Below, piece after piece: positions 31,162 through 39,023 of a stretch of DNA of 39,023 nt. The stretch comes from JAVBNW01 sp031551255 (GTDB lineage: Bacteria; Bacillota; Clostridia; Christensenellales; UBA1750). How positions within the stretch are numbered: the first letter of the stretch is position 1; every line of letters starts with the position of its first letter. Position numbers and translations under genes: made by a program. The DNA lies in assembly GCA_031551255.1 (NCBI GenBank), contig JAVBNW010000147.1:1-39023 (forward strand), read 5' to 3'. Under the pieces are notes generated by a model. That model ran no database searches, had not been told where the DNA came from, and was given only the letters and a program-made list of their open reading frames with translations.

Positions 31162-31195
31162 ATATCAAAGGTTTGATAAATTTTTGTCAAAGTTT
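31162..31195 (-). promoter_or_regulatory. Distal hnd promoter with Rex-like palindromes
   Basis: Minus strand TTGACA (31190-31185), 17-base spacer, TGATAT (31167-31162). The spacer and -10 hold TATCAAACCTTTGATA (perfect 7-bp arms). TTTGACAAA...TTTATCAAA spans the -35 and spacer. AT-rich TTGA..TCAA palindromes over hydrogenase promoters suggest control by the NADH sensor Rex, which I infer from known Rex targets, not from an exact consensus. Confidence 0.55.
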
Positions 31196-31215
31196 TGTTT
31201 TCTTCGCAGCTACAC

Positions 31216-31238
31216 CAAAAAGGGCGCCCACGCGCCCT
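31216..31238 (-). terminator. eutH terminator
   Basis: Minus strand AGGGCGC-GTGG-GCGCCCT followed by TTTTT. It lies 150 bases after the eutH stop and separates it from the hydrogenase operon. Confidence 0.75.
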
Positions 31239-31388
31239 GCAAGAGTCATCGAATCATCTGTCATTTTTCACCTGTCCGGGCGGAAGGTTTAGTGATTTTT
31301 GTCGCAAAACCGCAAGAAGCCTTCGCGCATAGTGCATAGTGCCGCGCGGCAATGCGTAATTCGCATCCTATCAATTGTGGCAAAAATT

Positions 31389-32513
31389 TCATATTTCAGG
31401 AACGGCTGCCCCATCGCGGTCGATCGCCGCCCCGGGCTTGCTGCGGCGGCTGTATAAGAAAACCGCAAGCGGCACCGCGAGCACGCCCGCCAACACCTTG
31501 GCGAAGAAAAACGCGCCCACCATGCCCGGCGACCACGCGGATACCACGCCCAACTGCCCGCCGAAGATAAACGCGCCGCTCGCGCAGAATGCCGCGAGCG
31601 CCACCTTGCCCCTGCCGGGGTAGCGATCGAACCCCGAATAGACGATCAGCGCCGACACGGTCGCCACCAGCAGCCCCGACACCGTCGCCCCATCCACGCC
31701 TAGCTTGCGTCCCAGCGCCTCCATCGGCCGGCGCAGCACGCGGCCGAGAATTTCCACCATCACCATGGCGCCCGACATGATCATCGCGATGCGCACCGCC
31801 ACCGTGGATGCGTCCTCCAGCGGCGCAAGCGCGGGCAGCGGGTTCCATACGTTCAGCGCGCGCAGTGCCTGCAATACGATGCCTAGAAGGCCGATGGCGC
31901 TCATCACGCGGCCAAAGCCGGTGAAGATCTTCGTCATGGCCTCGGGGGCCTTGAGCAAGCCGAAGCACAAAAGCGCTGCGAGCAGCATGGTGGGAATGAG
32001 GTTGATCAGCAGCGAAAGCGGCGCAAGGCCCGCGAACAGCCCGCCCGCCACCAGCGCAACGGGGATAGCCACCAGGCCCGACAACGTGCCAAGCGCCAGC
32101 TCCGGGTGCCACTTTTTATCGATAAGGCCCGAGGATACCGGGATGCAATACCCAACCGTCGCCCCGAAGATACTCGAGGCGACCGCGCCGAAAAACTCGC
32201 CGGTTTGCGGGTCCTTAGCAAGGCCCGTGCACAGCCCGTAGCCCCCCATATCCACCGGGAACAGCAACGAGGGAAACGCAGAAGGATCCATATGCAAAAA
32301 GGAAGCCAGCGGTTCAAACAGCGCCTTTGCGCCCTCGGCCGCCGCCGGGGCAAGGGAATAAAGCCCCATGACGCCCAGCGTCACGGCGCCGAGCTTGCGA
32401 AAAGTATCTAAAAAAACAGGCCCCAGCTTGAGCCTGCCGCCAAAGATGGAATCTACGGCCCCCAGTGCGAAGCACAGCGCAATAACCGCCAGGATGACTT
32501 TGGAAAACAGCAT
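31389..32513 (-). CDS. eutH: EutH-like ethanolamine permease
   Basis: A 374-residue membrane protein with about ten hydrophobic helices. The family pattern is visible in FALGAVDSIFGGRLKLG, GVMGLYSLAPAAAEGAKALFEPL, FPVDMGGYGLCTGLAKDP, GATVGYCIPVSSGLI and LALGTLSGLVAIPVALVAGG, which follow EutH. EutH helps ethanolamine enter the cell. No other eut gene or microcompartment gene is nearby, so the role may differ. GGGAGG lies before the ATG. It has its own promoter divergent from the flagellar operon. Confidence 0.8.
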   Translation of the reverse strand: MLFSKVILAVIALCFALGAVDSIFGGRLKLGPVFLDTFRKLGAVTLGVMGLYSLAPAAAEGAKALFEPLASFLHMDPSAFPSLLFPVDMGGYGLCTGLAKDPQTGEFFGAVASSIFGATVGYCIPVSSGLIDKKWHPELALGTLSGLVAIPVALVAGGLFAGLAPLSLLINLIPTMLLAALLCFGLLKAPEAMTKIFTGFGRVMSAIGLLGIVLQALRALNVWNPLPALAPLEDASTVAVRIAMIMSGAMVMVEILGRVLRRPMEALGRKLGVDGATVSGLLVATVSALIVYSGFDRYPGRGKVALAAFCASGAFIFGGQLGVVSAWSPGMVGAFFFAKVLAGVLAVPLAVFLYSRRSKPGAAIDRDGAAVPEI

Positions 32514-32576
32514 GAAACGACCTCCCTAAGCGCGCAAGTGCCGCCCGCCGCATGGTAGCCATGCAGCGCCGCGACA

Positions 32577-32605
32577 AGTATACCAAGGAACCCAGCCCCC
32601 GGCAA
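32577..32605 (-). promoter_or_regulatory. Probable eutH promoter
   Basis: Minus strand TTGCCG (32605-32600), 17-base spacer, TATACT (32582-32577). The leader is about 60 bases. Confidence 0.6.
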
Positions 32606-32714
32606 GCGCGCCAAAATATGGTTATCGTGCGCCTTCGTGCATAAAACCACCCATCCCGGCGCTTCTATGGAAATAGAAATCCATTTTACGGAAGCCTAAG
32701 AGCCGTGCGCACGC

Positions 32715-32743
32715 TTGCGCTCGCCGCGCATCGGTGATAGAAT
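32715..32743 (+). promoter_or_regulatory. Probable promoter of the flagellar operon
   Basis: TTGCGC (32715-32720), 17-base spacer, TAGAAT (32738-32743): a housekeeping-type promoter. No sigma-28 motif was seen here. Confidence 0.5.
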
Positions 32744-32853
32744 ATAAGAAGAAACGGAAGCAAAACACTAGCGGTAGCGCGCCGCAACCTATGTCACTTC
32801 TCGCGCGTATTAAGGTATGGCTTATAACTTATAACAAAAGGGTTGATATACAA

Positions 32854-34434
32854 TTGGCGGAGTTCTTTGCGACCTTCCGGCGGCAATGGACGGAATTCTT
32901 CGGTAAAATGGAGAGGGGCCAGATCATCCGGCTTGTCGTGCTGCTGGTGCTGATCGTGGCCGTAGCCATTACGGCAGTCGTACTGCTCAGCCGCAAGAAC
33001 TACAGCGCGCTCCCCGTTAGCGGAGACGCCGCGAAAATGGGCGAGGTGAATGCCCGGCTCGGCGAGATGGGCGTGCAAAAAAAGATCGGAACCGACGGTT
33101 CGATCATGGTGCCGGAAGACGAGGTCGATTCCATCGTATGGCAGCTGGCCTCCGAAGGCATCTTCAGCGACGATTTTGCCTACGACTGGATTACCCAGGG
33201 CTCCGGCTTTACGGCCACGGAAAATATGCAAAATGCGTACGCCACCATCCAGGCGCAGGAAAACCTGCGCAGGATGATTAGGGGTTATAACAAAATTGAA
33301 GACGCAAAGGTTATGCTGAGCATCGTTAAAGAGCCGGTGTTCATCGTCAGCGGCGCGGGCAGGCAAGAGAGCAGCGCGTCCGTTTTGGTGTATCTTTCCG
33401 ATATGGAAAACCCTCTCACCGCCGCCGAGGCAAACGTCATTAGGCAAATCGTAAGGTTTGCGGCCAACATCCCCGACGATAACATTACGGTGTCGGATAA
33501 CTTATTCAACTACTACGACGCCTCCACCGCAGACGCGCGCAAGGACATTCCCTTTGGAGACCGCATCGCGCTTCAGCGCGAGGTAGAAGATAACATATCC
33601 CGCGCGCTGACCAAGTTTTTCGAGTCGGTGTTCGGCGTGGGCATGGTAAAGGTGCAGGCGACCGCGGATCTTAATTTCGACAGGGAAACCGTGCAAACCG
33701 TCGTGTTCGCCCCCCCGATCGAGGGCATGGAAACCGGCATACCCATCGCCATGAAAACTCTGAGCGAGACGATCCGGGGCGGCAACGACGTCGTGCAGGG
33801 CGAGCCGGGCCTGGATGAAAACGGAGGCTCGATCAGCTATGTCGAGGAGACGCTTGCCGGAAGCGACGCCATCTATACCAAGATTTCCAACGAGGTGAAC
33901 TACGAAATCAACGAAACCAAGACGATGATCGAGCGTGCCGAAGGCAACCTCATCAAGCTCACCGTCGCCGTGATCATCCCGATGGATGAAGCGGCGCAGG
34001 ATTATACCGACGACGTGCGCAGCCTCACCGCCGCAGCCGCGGGCATCACCCCCAATGTCGTGGAGGTGCGGCGCATGCCGATCGCCGACCCCAACGCCGA
34101 CTTGATCGCCACCTACGGCGAAATCGAAGACAAGGCGCAACAATACCAGATGGTTCGCCTGCTGATCATCATCGGCGCCATCGTGCTGGTGGTCGTGCTG
34201 CTGTTAATCGCATTGCGCACCATCCTCAAGGCCCTGCGCCCCGAGCCCGTCTTGGCGACGGCGGACGGTGTGGAAGCGAACGAATATGCGATCGACATGG
34301 CCGTTGGCGACGAAATAGTGGACCTGCCCCCGAAGGAGGATCTGCCCATCGTGCAGATCCAGCGATTCATCGAAAGGGATCCCGAGGCGGTCGCGCAGCT
34401 TTTGCGCAACTGGCTGACGGACGACTATAGGTAG
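32854..34434 (+). CDS. fliF: Flagellar MS-ring protein FliF
   Basis: A 526-residue protein with two membrane helices: IIRLVVLLVLIVAVAITAVV near the N-terminus and IIIGAIVLVVVLLLIAL near residue 450. Periplasm-side ring domains lie between: NYSALPVSGDAAKMGEV, IVWQLASEGI, MIRGYNKIEDAKVMLSI, SASVLVYL, NIPDDNITVSDN and MVKVQATADLNFDRE, as in FliF/YscJ. The final 60 residues face FliG. I start at TTG 32854, with AAAAGGG about 10 bases before; this gives a normal N-terminus. An ATG at 32791 is an alternative without a ribosome site, and a still earlier GTG would overlap the -10. Confidence 0.93.
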   Translation: MAEFFATFRRQWTEFFGKMERGQIIRLVVLLVLIVAVAITAVVLLSRKNYSALPVSGDAAKMGEVNARLGEMGVQKKIGTDGSIMVPEDEVDSIVWQLASEGIFSDDFAYDWITQGSGFTATENMQNAYATIQAQENLRRMIRGYNKIEDAKVMLSIVKEPVFIVSGAGRQESSASVLVYLSDMENPLTAAEANVIRQIVRFAANIPDDNITVSDNLFNYYDASTADARKDIPFGDRIALQREVEDNISRALTKFFESVFGVGMVKVQATADLNFDRETVQTVVFAPPIEGMETGIPIAMKTLSETIRGGNDVVQGEPGLDENGGSISYVEETLAGSDAIYTKISNEVNYEINETKTMIERAEGNLIKLTVAVIIPMDEAAQDYTDDVRSLTAAAAGITPNVVEVRRMPIADPNADLIATYGEIEDKAQQYQMVRLLIIIGAIVLVVVLLLIALRTILKALRPEPVLATADGVEANEYAIDMAVGDEIVDLPPKEDLPIVQIQRFIERDPEAVAQLLRNWLTDDYR

Positions 34435-34438
34435 AGGC

Positions 34439-35446
34439 ATGAGCAATCTTACGACAAGGGAAAAAGCCGCTATTTTGATGATCACGCTGGGCAAGGAATT
34501 CTCGGCGAAGATCTACAAGCATTTGAATGAAGACGAAATCGAGCAGCTGACGCTTTCGATCACCTCCACGCGCAGGGTCGACAACGAGGTGCAACAGGAA
34601 GTCATCGAAGAGTTCCTCGAAATTTGCCTGGCCCAGAAGTATATCTCCGAGGGCGGCATCGACTACGCGCGCGACGTGCTCGAGTCGGCGCTCGGCAAGG
34701 ATAAGGCATACGAGCTGATCAACAAGTTAAGCTCTTCCTTGCAGGTGCGCCCGTTCGATTTCGTGCGCAAGGCGGATCCGGCCCAAATCCTAAACATTTT
34801 GCAAAACGAGCACCCGCAGACCATCGCGCTGACGCTCTCCTACCTAGACCCGGCGCAGGCCGCGGCGGTCATCGGCTCGCTGTCGGCGGAAAAGCAGGTG
34901 GACGTCATCGCCCGCATCGCCAAGATGGGCGTCACCGCGCCGGACTATATCAAAGAGGCCGAGCGCATTCTCGAGCGCAAACTGTCGAGCATGGGCATGT
35001 CCGAATCCTTGGCGGTGGGCGGCATCGATTCCATCGTGGAGATCATCAACTCGGTCGATCGCGGAACCGAGCGGTTCATCCTGGAGCAGCTGGAACTTGC
35101 CGACGGCGAGCTGGCGGACGAGATCCGCAAGCGCCTGTTCGTGTTCGAAGACATTGCCAAGATGTCCAACCAGGCGATTCAGCGCGTGCTGCGCGATGTG
35201 GAAAACAACGACCTGACCGTCGCGCTCAAGGGCGCCGGCGAGGGCAGCGAGGTATTTAACTTGATCATGAGCAACGTATCCAAGCGCCTGGCCGAGATGA
35301 TCAAGGAAGATATCGAGATGATGGGCCCCGTGCGCGTGCGTGACGTGGAAGAGGCACAGCAGAAGATCGTCAACACCATTCGCAAACTCGAAGATGCTGG
35401 CGAGATCATTACCGGCCGCGGTGGAGGAGACGATGTGATTGTTTAG
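34439..35446 (+). CDS. fliG: Flagellar motor switch protein FliG
   Basis: A 335-residue protein with the three FliG domains: N-terminal REKAAILMITLGKEFSAKIYKHLNEDEIEQLT (binds FliF), middle ILQNEHPQTIALTLSYLDPAQAAAVIGSL with the EHPQ motif, and C-terminal LFVFEDIAKMSNQAIQRVLRDVENNDLTVALKGA with the charged residues that touch the stator. It sits 4 bases after fliF. It forms the C-ring and produces torque and direction change. Complete. Confidence 0.96.
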   Translation: MSNLTTREKAAILMITLGKEFSAKIYKHLNEDEIEQLTLSITSTRRVDNEVQQEVIEEFLEICLAQKYISEGGIDYARDVLESALGKDKAYELINKLSSSLQVRPFDFVRKADPAQILNILQNEHPQTIALTLSYLDPAQAAAVIGSLSAEKQVDVIARIAKMGVTAPDYIKEAERILERKLSSMGMSESLAVGGIDSIVEIINSVDRGTERFILEQLELADGELADEIRKRLFVFEDIAKMSNQAIQRVLRDVENNDLTVALKGAGEGSEVFNLIMSNVSKRLAEMIKEDIEMMGPVRVRDVEEAQQKIVNTIRKLEDAGEIITGRGGGDDVIV

Positions 35447-36233
35447 AATCGACAAATCCTCCGTTTCCTATAAAAACGGCGAACAGCCCTATGTTCTGGC
35501 GCATGCCGCGCTCAAGAGGCATGTGCCTGCGCCTCTTCCCGTAAAAGAAGAAGCTTCCGCACAGGCTGCGGCTCCTCCCGAGCCACAGCCCGTTTTGCCC
35601 GATCCCGCCGAGCTGGCCGCCGCCGCGCAAAGAGAGGCGGATGCGTTGATCGTCAAGGCAAAGGAACAGGCCGCCATGATCTGCGCGCAGGCCGCGCTCG
35701 AGGCCGACGAGGCTAAGCGAGCCGCCTTTGCCGACGGTATGGACCACGGCTACCGCGAAGGTCATGCCGCCGGCAGGGGCGAGGGCATCGTGGAGTATCG
35801 CACCGCCATAGGGGATGCGCAGGCCCTGCTCCGTCAGGCGATGGGGCGGGTGGAAGCCGAGCGGCGCGAAATGCTCTCGGGCGTGGAGCGCCAGTGTGTG
35901 GAGCTTTCCATGGAGATCGCCCGAAAGGTACTCGGCGCGGCTATGGCAACGGATGAAAACGCGTTCCCCTCGCTGGTGCGCCGCGCGCTGGAAGACATTC
36001 AACATACGGGCAAGGTAACCCTCAGGGTGAGCCCGCTTGAGTACGACTTGTTCTTTTCGCAAGGCGCGGGCTGGGTGTCGGACGAAACGCTTTCCGTTTC
36101 CGTCATCGAGGACGACGAGCTGGCCGAAGGCGATCTTAAGCTCGAGAGCGACGTGGAAACCATCAACGCGGGCGTGCGCTCGCAGATGGACGCGATCCGC
36201 GAGGCGCTTTTGAAGCTGGGAGGCGGCGCATGA
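35439..36233 (+). CDS. fliH: Flagellar export protein FliH
   Basis: A 264-residue protein: an N-terminal Pro/Ala-rich part, then an Ala/Glu-rich coiled coil (AAAQREADALIVKAKEQAAM) and a C-terminal FliH/V-ATPase-E-like domain (RQCVELSMEIARKVLGA, VTLRVSPLEYDLF, LKLESDVETINAGVRSQMDAI). It regulates the FliI ATPase. The TTG start at 35439 overlaps the fliG end by 8 bases, with GGAGGAG ten bases before. The G-x3-G repeat (GMDHGYREGHAAGRGEG) in the middle is a FliH hallmark. Confidence 0.87.
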   Translation: MFRIDKSSVSYKNGEQPYVLAHAALKRHVPAPLPVKEEASAQAAAPPEPQPVLPDPAELAAAAQREADALIVKAKEQAAMICAQAALEADEAKRAAFADGMDHGYREGHAAGRGEGIVEYRTAIGDAQALLRQAMGRVEAERREMLSGVERQCVELSMEIARKVLGAAMATDENAFPSLVRRALEDIQHTGKVTLRVSPLEYDLFFSQGAGWVSDETLSVSVIEDDELAEGDLKLESDVETINAGVRSQMDAIREALLKLGGGA

Positions 36234-37546
36234 TCGACCTTTCGCGCTATATAGAGGCGATGGCCGATCTTGAGCCCATCGTGCACAGCGGCAGGGTGAG
36301 CCAAATCGTGGGCCTCACGGTGGAATCCAGCGGCCCGGCCGCAAAAATCGGAGATGTATGCCATATCTACGATCTGCGCGAGCAGCACTTTGTGCGCAGC
36401 GAGGTCGTGGGTTTCCGCGATAAAAAGGTGTTGCTCATGCCCTTTGGGGATCTGAGCGGCGTCGGCCCGGGCAGCCTCGTGGTTTCCACAAACCGCGCGC
36501 TTGTCGCGCCTGTGGGGCTGGATTTTCGCGGCAGGATTCTCGACGCGCTCGCCAACCCGATCGACGGCAAGGGCCCGATCGCCCCGGACGCGTTTTACCC
36601 CATCGAGAACGACCCGCCCAACCCGCTCGAGCGCAAGCGCATCAAGGATGTTCTGCCGCTGGGCGTCAAGTCCATCGACGCGCTGCTCACCATGGGGCGC
36701 GGGCAGCGCATCGGCATCTTCGCGGGCAGCGGTGTGGGCAAATCCACGCTCATGGGCATGATCGCCCGCAACGCCACCGCGGATGTAAACGTGATCACGC
36801 TCATTGGCGAGCGCGGCCGCGAGGTTTTGGATTTTGTCGAGAAGGATCTTAAAGAAGAGGGCCTCAAGCGCTCCGTTCTGGTGGTCGCCACTTCGGATCA
36901 GCCCGCATTGGTGCGCCTAAAATCGGCGATGGTGGGCACCGCTATGGCCGAATACTTCCGCGATCAGGGCTATAACGTGCTGCTTTTGATGGATTCCTTG
37001 ACGCGCTTTGCCATGGCCCAGCGGGAAATCGGCATGGCAACCGGCGAGCCGCCGGTATCGCGCGGCTTTCCGCCTTCGGTATACGCTAAACTTCCGCGCC
37101 TGCTCGAGCGCTCCGGCACGAACGCGCACGGGGCGATTACCGGCCTTTATACCGTGCTTGTGGAGGGCGACGATATGAACGAGCCGGTCGCCGATACGGT
37201 GCGCGGCATCCTGGACGGGCACTTTGTAATGTCCCGTCAGCTCGCCAACAACAACCATTACCCGCCGATCGACGTTTTGCAGTCCGTCAGCCGGCTTATG
37301 CCCGATATCGTGGACAGGGACCACCTGCGCATCTCCAACGCGGTAAAATCCCACATCGCAACCTTTCGCGAGGCGCAGGATCTGATCAACATCGGCGCGT
37401 ACGTTTCCGGTTCCAACCCCGCCATCGACAAGGCAATCGCGCTGAACGAGCCGATTAACGCCTTGCTTCGCCAGGGAATCGACGAAACCTTTACATTTGA
37501 AGAAACCATGCGCACGCTCAGGGAGATCGTGGAGGGCAAGAAGTGA
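36230..37546 (+). CDS. fliI: Flagellar export ATPase FliI
   Basis: A 438-residue F1-beta-like ATPase: Walker A FAGSGVGKSTLMG, IGERGREV, Walker B NVLLLMDSLTRFAMAQREIG, PPSVYAKLPRLLERSG and GSITGLYTVL-like AHGAITGLYTVLVEGDD. It powers export of flagellar parts. The ATG overlaps the fliH stop as ATGA. Length normal. The N-terminal DLSRYIEAMADLEPIVHSGRV is typical. Confidence 0.97.
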   Translation: MIDLSRYIEAMADLEPIVHSGRVSQIVGLTVESSGPAAKIGDVCHIYDLREQHFVRSEVVGFRDKKVLLMPFGDLSGVGPGSLVVSTNRALVAPVGLDFRGRILDALANPIDGKGPIAPDAFYPIENDPPNPLERKRIKDVLPLGVKSIDALLTMGRGQRIGIFAGSGVGKSTLMGMIARNATADVNVITLIGERGREVLDFVEKDLKEEGLKRSVLVVATSDQPALVRLKSAMVGTAMAEYFRDQGYNVLLLMDSLTRFAMAQREIGMATGEPPVSRGFPPSVYAKLPRLLERSGTNAHGAITGLYTVLVEGDDMNEPVADTVRGILDGHFVMSRQLANNNHYPPIDVLQSVSRLMPDIVDRDHLRISNAVKSHIATFREAQDLINIGAYVSGSNPAIDKAIALNEPINALLRQGIDETFTFEETMRTLREIVEGKK

Positions 37547-37998
37547 AGCGATTTGTATTCCGGCTCGAGGTTTTGCTCAAGGTAAAGCTGACGCTCGAAA
37601 AAGAGCAAAAGGCGAAGCTGCACGAAATTCAAGAGCTTTTGCGCGCGCTGACCGGCGAACTTCGCCGCATGCAGGATGAGCAGGCAAAGCTTTCCGATGA
37701 ATACCGCGAGGAATCTTCAAGCGGCATCACCGGCGACAGGCTCAGGGTATTCGGCCTGTATTTCGACCACATGCGCGAGGCGATCAAAGAGCAAAACAAG
37801 CGCATTGAAGAGGCGCGCGCCGAAAGGATGCGGCGGCAGGCGGTGCTGCTGCGCACGATGAAGGAAATTAAGGCGCTCAAGAAGCTGCGTGAAGCGCAGT
37901 ATACGGAATACCTCGCGGAGGTCGCGCGCGAGGAGGAAAAGGCGATCGGCGACATCGTGTCGTTCAAGGCGGCGGCGGGCGAAATGCAAACCATCTGA
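37543..37998 (+). CDS. fliJ: Flagellar export chaperone FliJ
   Basis: A 151-residue almost fully coiled-coil protein starting with GTG (MKRFVFRLEVLLKVKLTLEKEQKAKL), overlapping the fliI stop as GTGA. Such coiled coils beginning 'F.F.LE.LL..K...E' after fliI are FliJ, which links the ATPase to the export gate. Identified by place and form, not by a sharp motif. Confidence 0.85.
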   Translation: MKRFVFRLEVLLKVKLTLEKEQKAKLHEIQELLRALTGELRRMQDEQAKLSDEYREESSSGITGDRLRVFGLYFDHMREAIKEQNKRIEEARAERMRRQAVLLRTMKEIKALKKLREAQYTEYLAEVAREEEKAIGDIVSFKAAAGEMQTI

Positions 37999-38037
37999 CG
38001 CGACGAACGGCAATGCTTGGGAAGAGAGGGATGCGGC

Positions 38038-38673
38038 ATGGCGAACGTAGCGAACGCCCCGGCGACGCAGGCTGAGGCGACGGCAAAAAACAAAAAGAAG
38101 GATAAGGCGGAGAAGCGGCCCAAAGAAAAAAAGGCGATGACGCCCTTTCGGGCCGTGCTGCTCACGCTGATCTTCGTGTTGTTCCTGGGCGCGGCGGGCA
38201 CGGCGCTGGTATGGTTTAATCTCTTTAACGCAAAGCAAATCGCGGTCGACTTTTTGCTGGCGGGGGAAAGCCCCTACAAGCCCCAGATCGCCCGGCTGGA
38301 AGAGCTGTCGGAGGGCATCGCGTTGGAGAGCCTAAAGCTTGAGGAAACGCGCGCGGATCTTGAAAAGCGCGAGGCCCAGCTCGCCAAGGCGCAAAGCGAC
38401 CTGGCCGCGAAGACCAAGGCGCTTGACGAGCGCGACACGCAGCTGATCCAGCGCACGACCACGCTGGAGGATGCCGAGGCGAACATGACGCAGCTGATCG
38501 CCATGTACGAGCGCATGGAAGCCGCCAAGGCCGCGAAGATCATGCAGGAGGTGTACGACGTGGACGACGTCGCCCGCCTGCTCAGCCGCATGAAGAGCGA
38601 CCGCGCGTCGGCCATCCTCGCGGCGATGGATGCCGAGCGCGCAGCCCGGGTGACGGAGCTGTTGCTGGAATAG
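38038..38673 (+). CDS. MotE-like protein with MgtE N-terminal-like domain
   Basis: A 211-residue protein: a Lys-rich N-terminus (KNKKKDKAEKRPKEKK), one membrane helix (AVLLTLIFVLFLGAAGTALVWF, about residues 39-60), a long coiled coil, and a C-terminal alpha-helical unit (MYERMEAAKAAKIMQEVYDVDDVARLLSRMKSDRASAILAAMD) like the MgtE N-domain. Proteins of this layout sit after fliJ in many Firmicutes and Alphaproteobacteria (MotE) and are thought to chaperone stator parts. The ATG at 38038 has GAGAGGG upstream. It closes this short flagellar operon. Confidence 0.8.
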   Translation: MANVANAPATQAEATAKNKKKDKAEKRPKEKKAMTPFRAVLLTLIFVLFLGAAGTALVWFNLFNAKQIAVDFLLAGESPYKPQIARLEELSEGIALESLKLEETRADLEKREAQLAKAQSDLAAKTKALDERDTQLIQRTTTLEDAEANMTQLIAMYERMEAAKAAKIMQEVYDVDDVARLLSRMKSDRASAILAAMDAERAARVTELLLE

Positions 38674-38721
38674 CTTGCGTTTTTTCACCTCCGATGGCAT
38701 ACAATCACCCCCGGTTGCCAA

Positions 38722-38753
38722 GGCCTTCTCCTTAGCGGCGGAGGCTTTTCTTG
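38722..38753 (+). terminator. Possible terminator of the flagellar operon
   Basis: An imperfect GCC-TTC-TCC / GGA-GGC stem, loop TTAGCGGC, then TTTTCTT. It lies about 50 bases after the last flagellar stop. Weak stem. Confidence 0.35.
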
Positions 38754-38860
38754 CCGTGAGTGGAGAAAACATCGAACGGAGCCGCTTGCTATGGTATATT
38801 GATTCGAAGACAGCTCTGGCGATGCGGAGTGTTTATATTTTGCGAGAGAGGGTAATAAAA

Positions 38861-39023
38861 ATGTTTTGCGACATTAAAAACCAATTAGATAATCCGACTG
38901 TGCGTAAAATTGTTAGCGAAAGCATGGGGGACAACTCTACTAAAGCAATGGATAGAACTGCGGCAGAATATCGTCGCAGAGAAGATTGGCATTTATATGG
39001 GTGGATTGAAAACGACAAAATAT
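38861..39023 (+). CDS. Partial GNAT-family acetyltransferase-like gene
   Basis: An ATG at 38861 with GAGAGAGG upstream opens a frame that leaves the window after 54 codons. The visible part reads MFCDIKNQLDNPTVRKIVSE and later EDWHLYGWIENDKI, the kind of opening seen in GNAT N-acetyltransferases, where the next segment is usually 'IIGVCGFEV'. It is markedly more AT-rich in codon use than the flagellar genes before it, so it may be a recent arrival. The call rests on a short stretch. Confidence 0.5.
   Translation, partial: MFCDIKNQLDNPTVRKIVSESMGDNSTKAMDRTAAEYRRREDWHLYGWIENDKI

Larger units (their letters stand above)
31086..31388. other. Control region between the hydrogenase operon and eutH
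   Basis: 303 bases: from right to left, the eutH terminator at 31216-31238, the hnd -35/-10 pairs, and palindromes. The stretch 31240-31388 shows nothing else. Confidence 0.6.
32514..32853. other. Divergent control region between eutH and fliF
   Basis: Holds the eutH and fliF promoters back to back. Reading frames that extend fliF upstream across the fliF -10 are not used. Otherwise nothing is seen. Confidence 0.55.

Noticed and set aside
32734..32853. Forty-codon N-terminal extension of fliF
   Set aside because: Its GTG start overlaps the -10 TAGAAT, and it lacks a ribosome site; FliF proteins usually have about 20 residues before the first helix.

Overview
The window looks like the chromosome of a motile, anaerobic, GC-rich member of the Clostridia. 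A Christensenellales- or Ruminococcales-like bacterium is a guess from gene content, not a proof. Evidence: a four-gene NAD(P)-linked [FeFe] hydrogenase operon (hndA-hndB-hndC-hndD order), Firmicutes-type YhaM, a tmRNA tag ending in YALAA, Gram-positive-style Shine-Dalgarno sequences with TTG/GTG starts, an rpsF-ssb-rpsR operon and flagellar export genes. No rRNA, tRNA, CRISPR array or intact insertion sequence was seen.

Layout. 176-2398: a cytoplasmic GH95 alpha-L-fucosidase-like enzyme. 2399-3408: gene-poor DNA with a DUF6273-like gene remnant and a repeat/terminator. 3409-13484: an accessory block, all on the minus strand: a DUF2268 metallopeptidase; a SAM methyltransferase plus nitroreductase pair behind what looks like a leader-peptide attenuator; a broken histidine-kinase tail; a response regulator-histidine kinase-ABC transporter cluster with matching 11-bp repeat operators; and a TetR-controlled five-gene operon with overlapping starts and stops. 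Copies of a dispersed repeat lie at about 3.25, 6.6 and 13.55 kb, the last next to the 3' end of ssrA (tmRNA).

13626-26443 is mostly housekeeping: ssrA, smpB, a lipoprotein, pgsA, a J-domain/degenerate-GGDEF fusion, an unusual cell-wall hydrolase candidate, yhaM, an archaeal-type phosphoglycerate mutase fused to a DUF2087-like tail, rpsF-ssb-rpsR, ychF, ppa and a nitroreductase. 26644-31085 is the hydrogenase operon with two tandem promoters and Rex-like palindromes. 31389-32513 is a lone eutH-like permease gene, divergent from a short flagellar operon fliF-fliG-fliH-fliI-fliJ-motE-like (32854-38673). A partial GNAT acetyltransferase-like gene runs off the right edge.

How the parts fit. tmRNA and SmpB act together in ribosome rescue and sit side by side. 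The response regulator probably activates both its own promoter and the ABC transporter promoter, because both carry the same box 12 bp upstream of the -10. The ABC genes are preceded by a well-initiated 24-codon mini-gene whose stop overlaps the ATPase start. The hydrogenase subunits form one NADH/ferredoxin-coupled complex. FliF/G/H/I/J form the basal-body ring, switch and export ATPase. The least conventional items are the J-GGDEF fusion, the phosphoglycerate mutase-DUF2087 fusion, the TCS/mini-gene/ABC circuit, the attenuator, and two families of intergenic repeats. All calls come from reading the sequence; no database search was possible.
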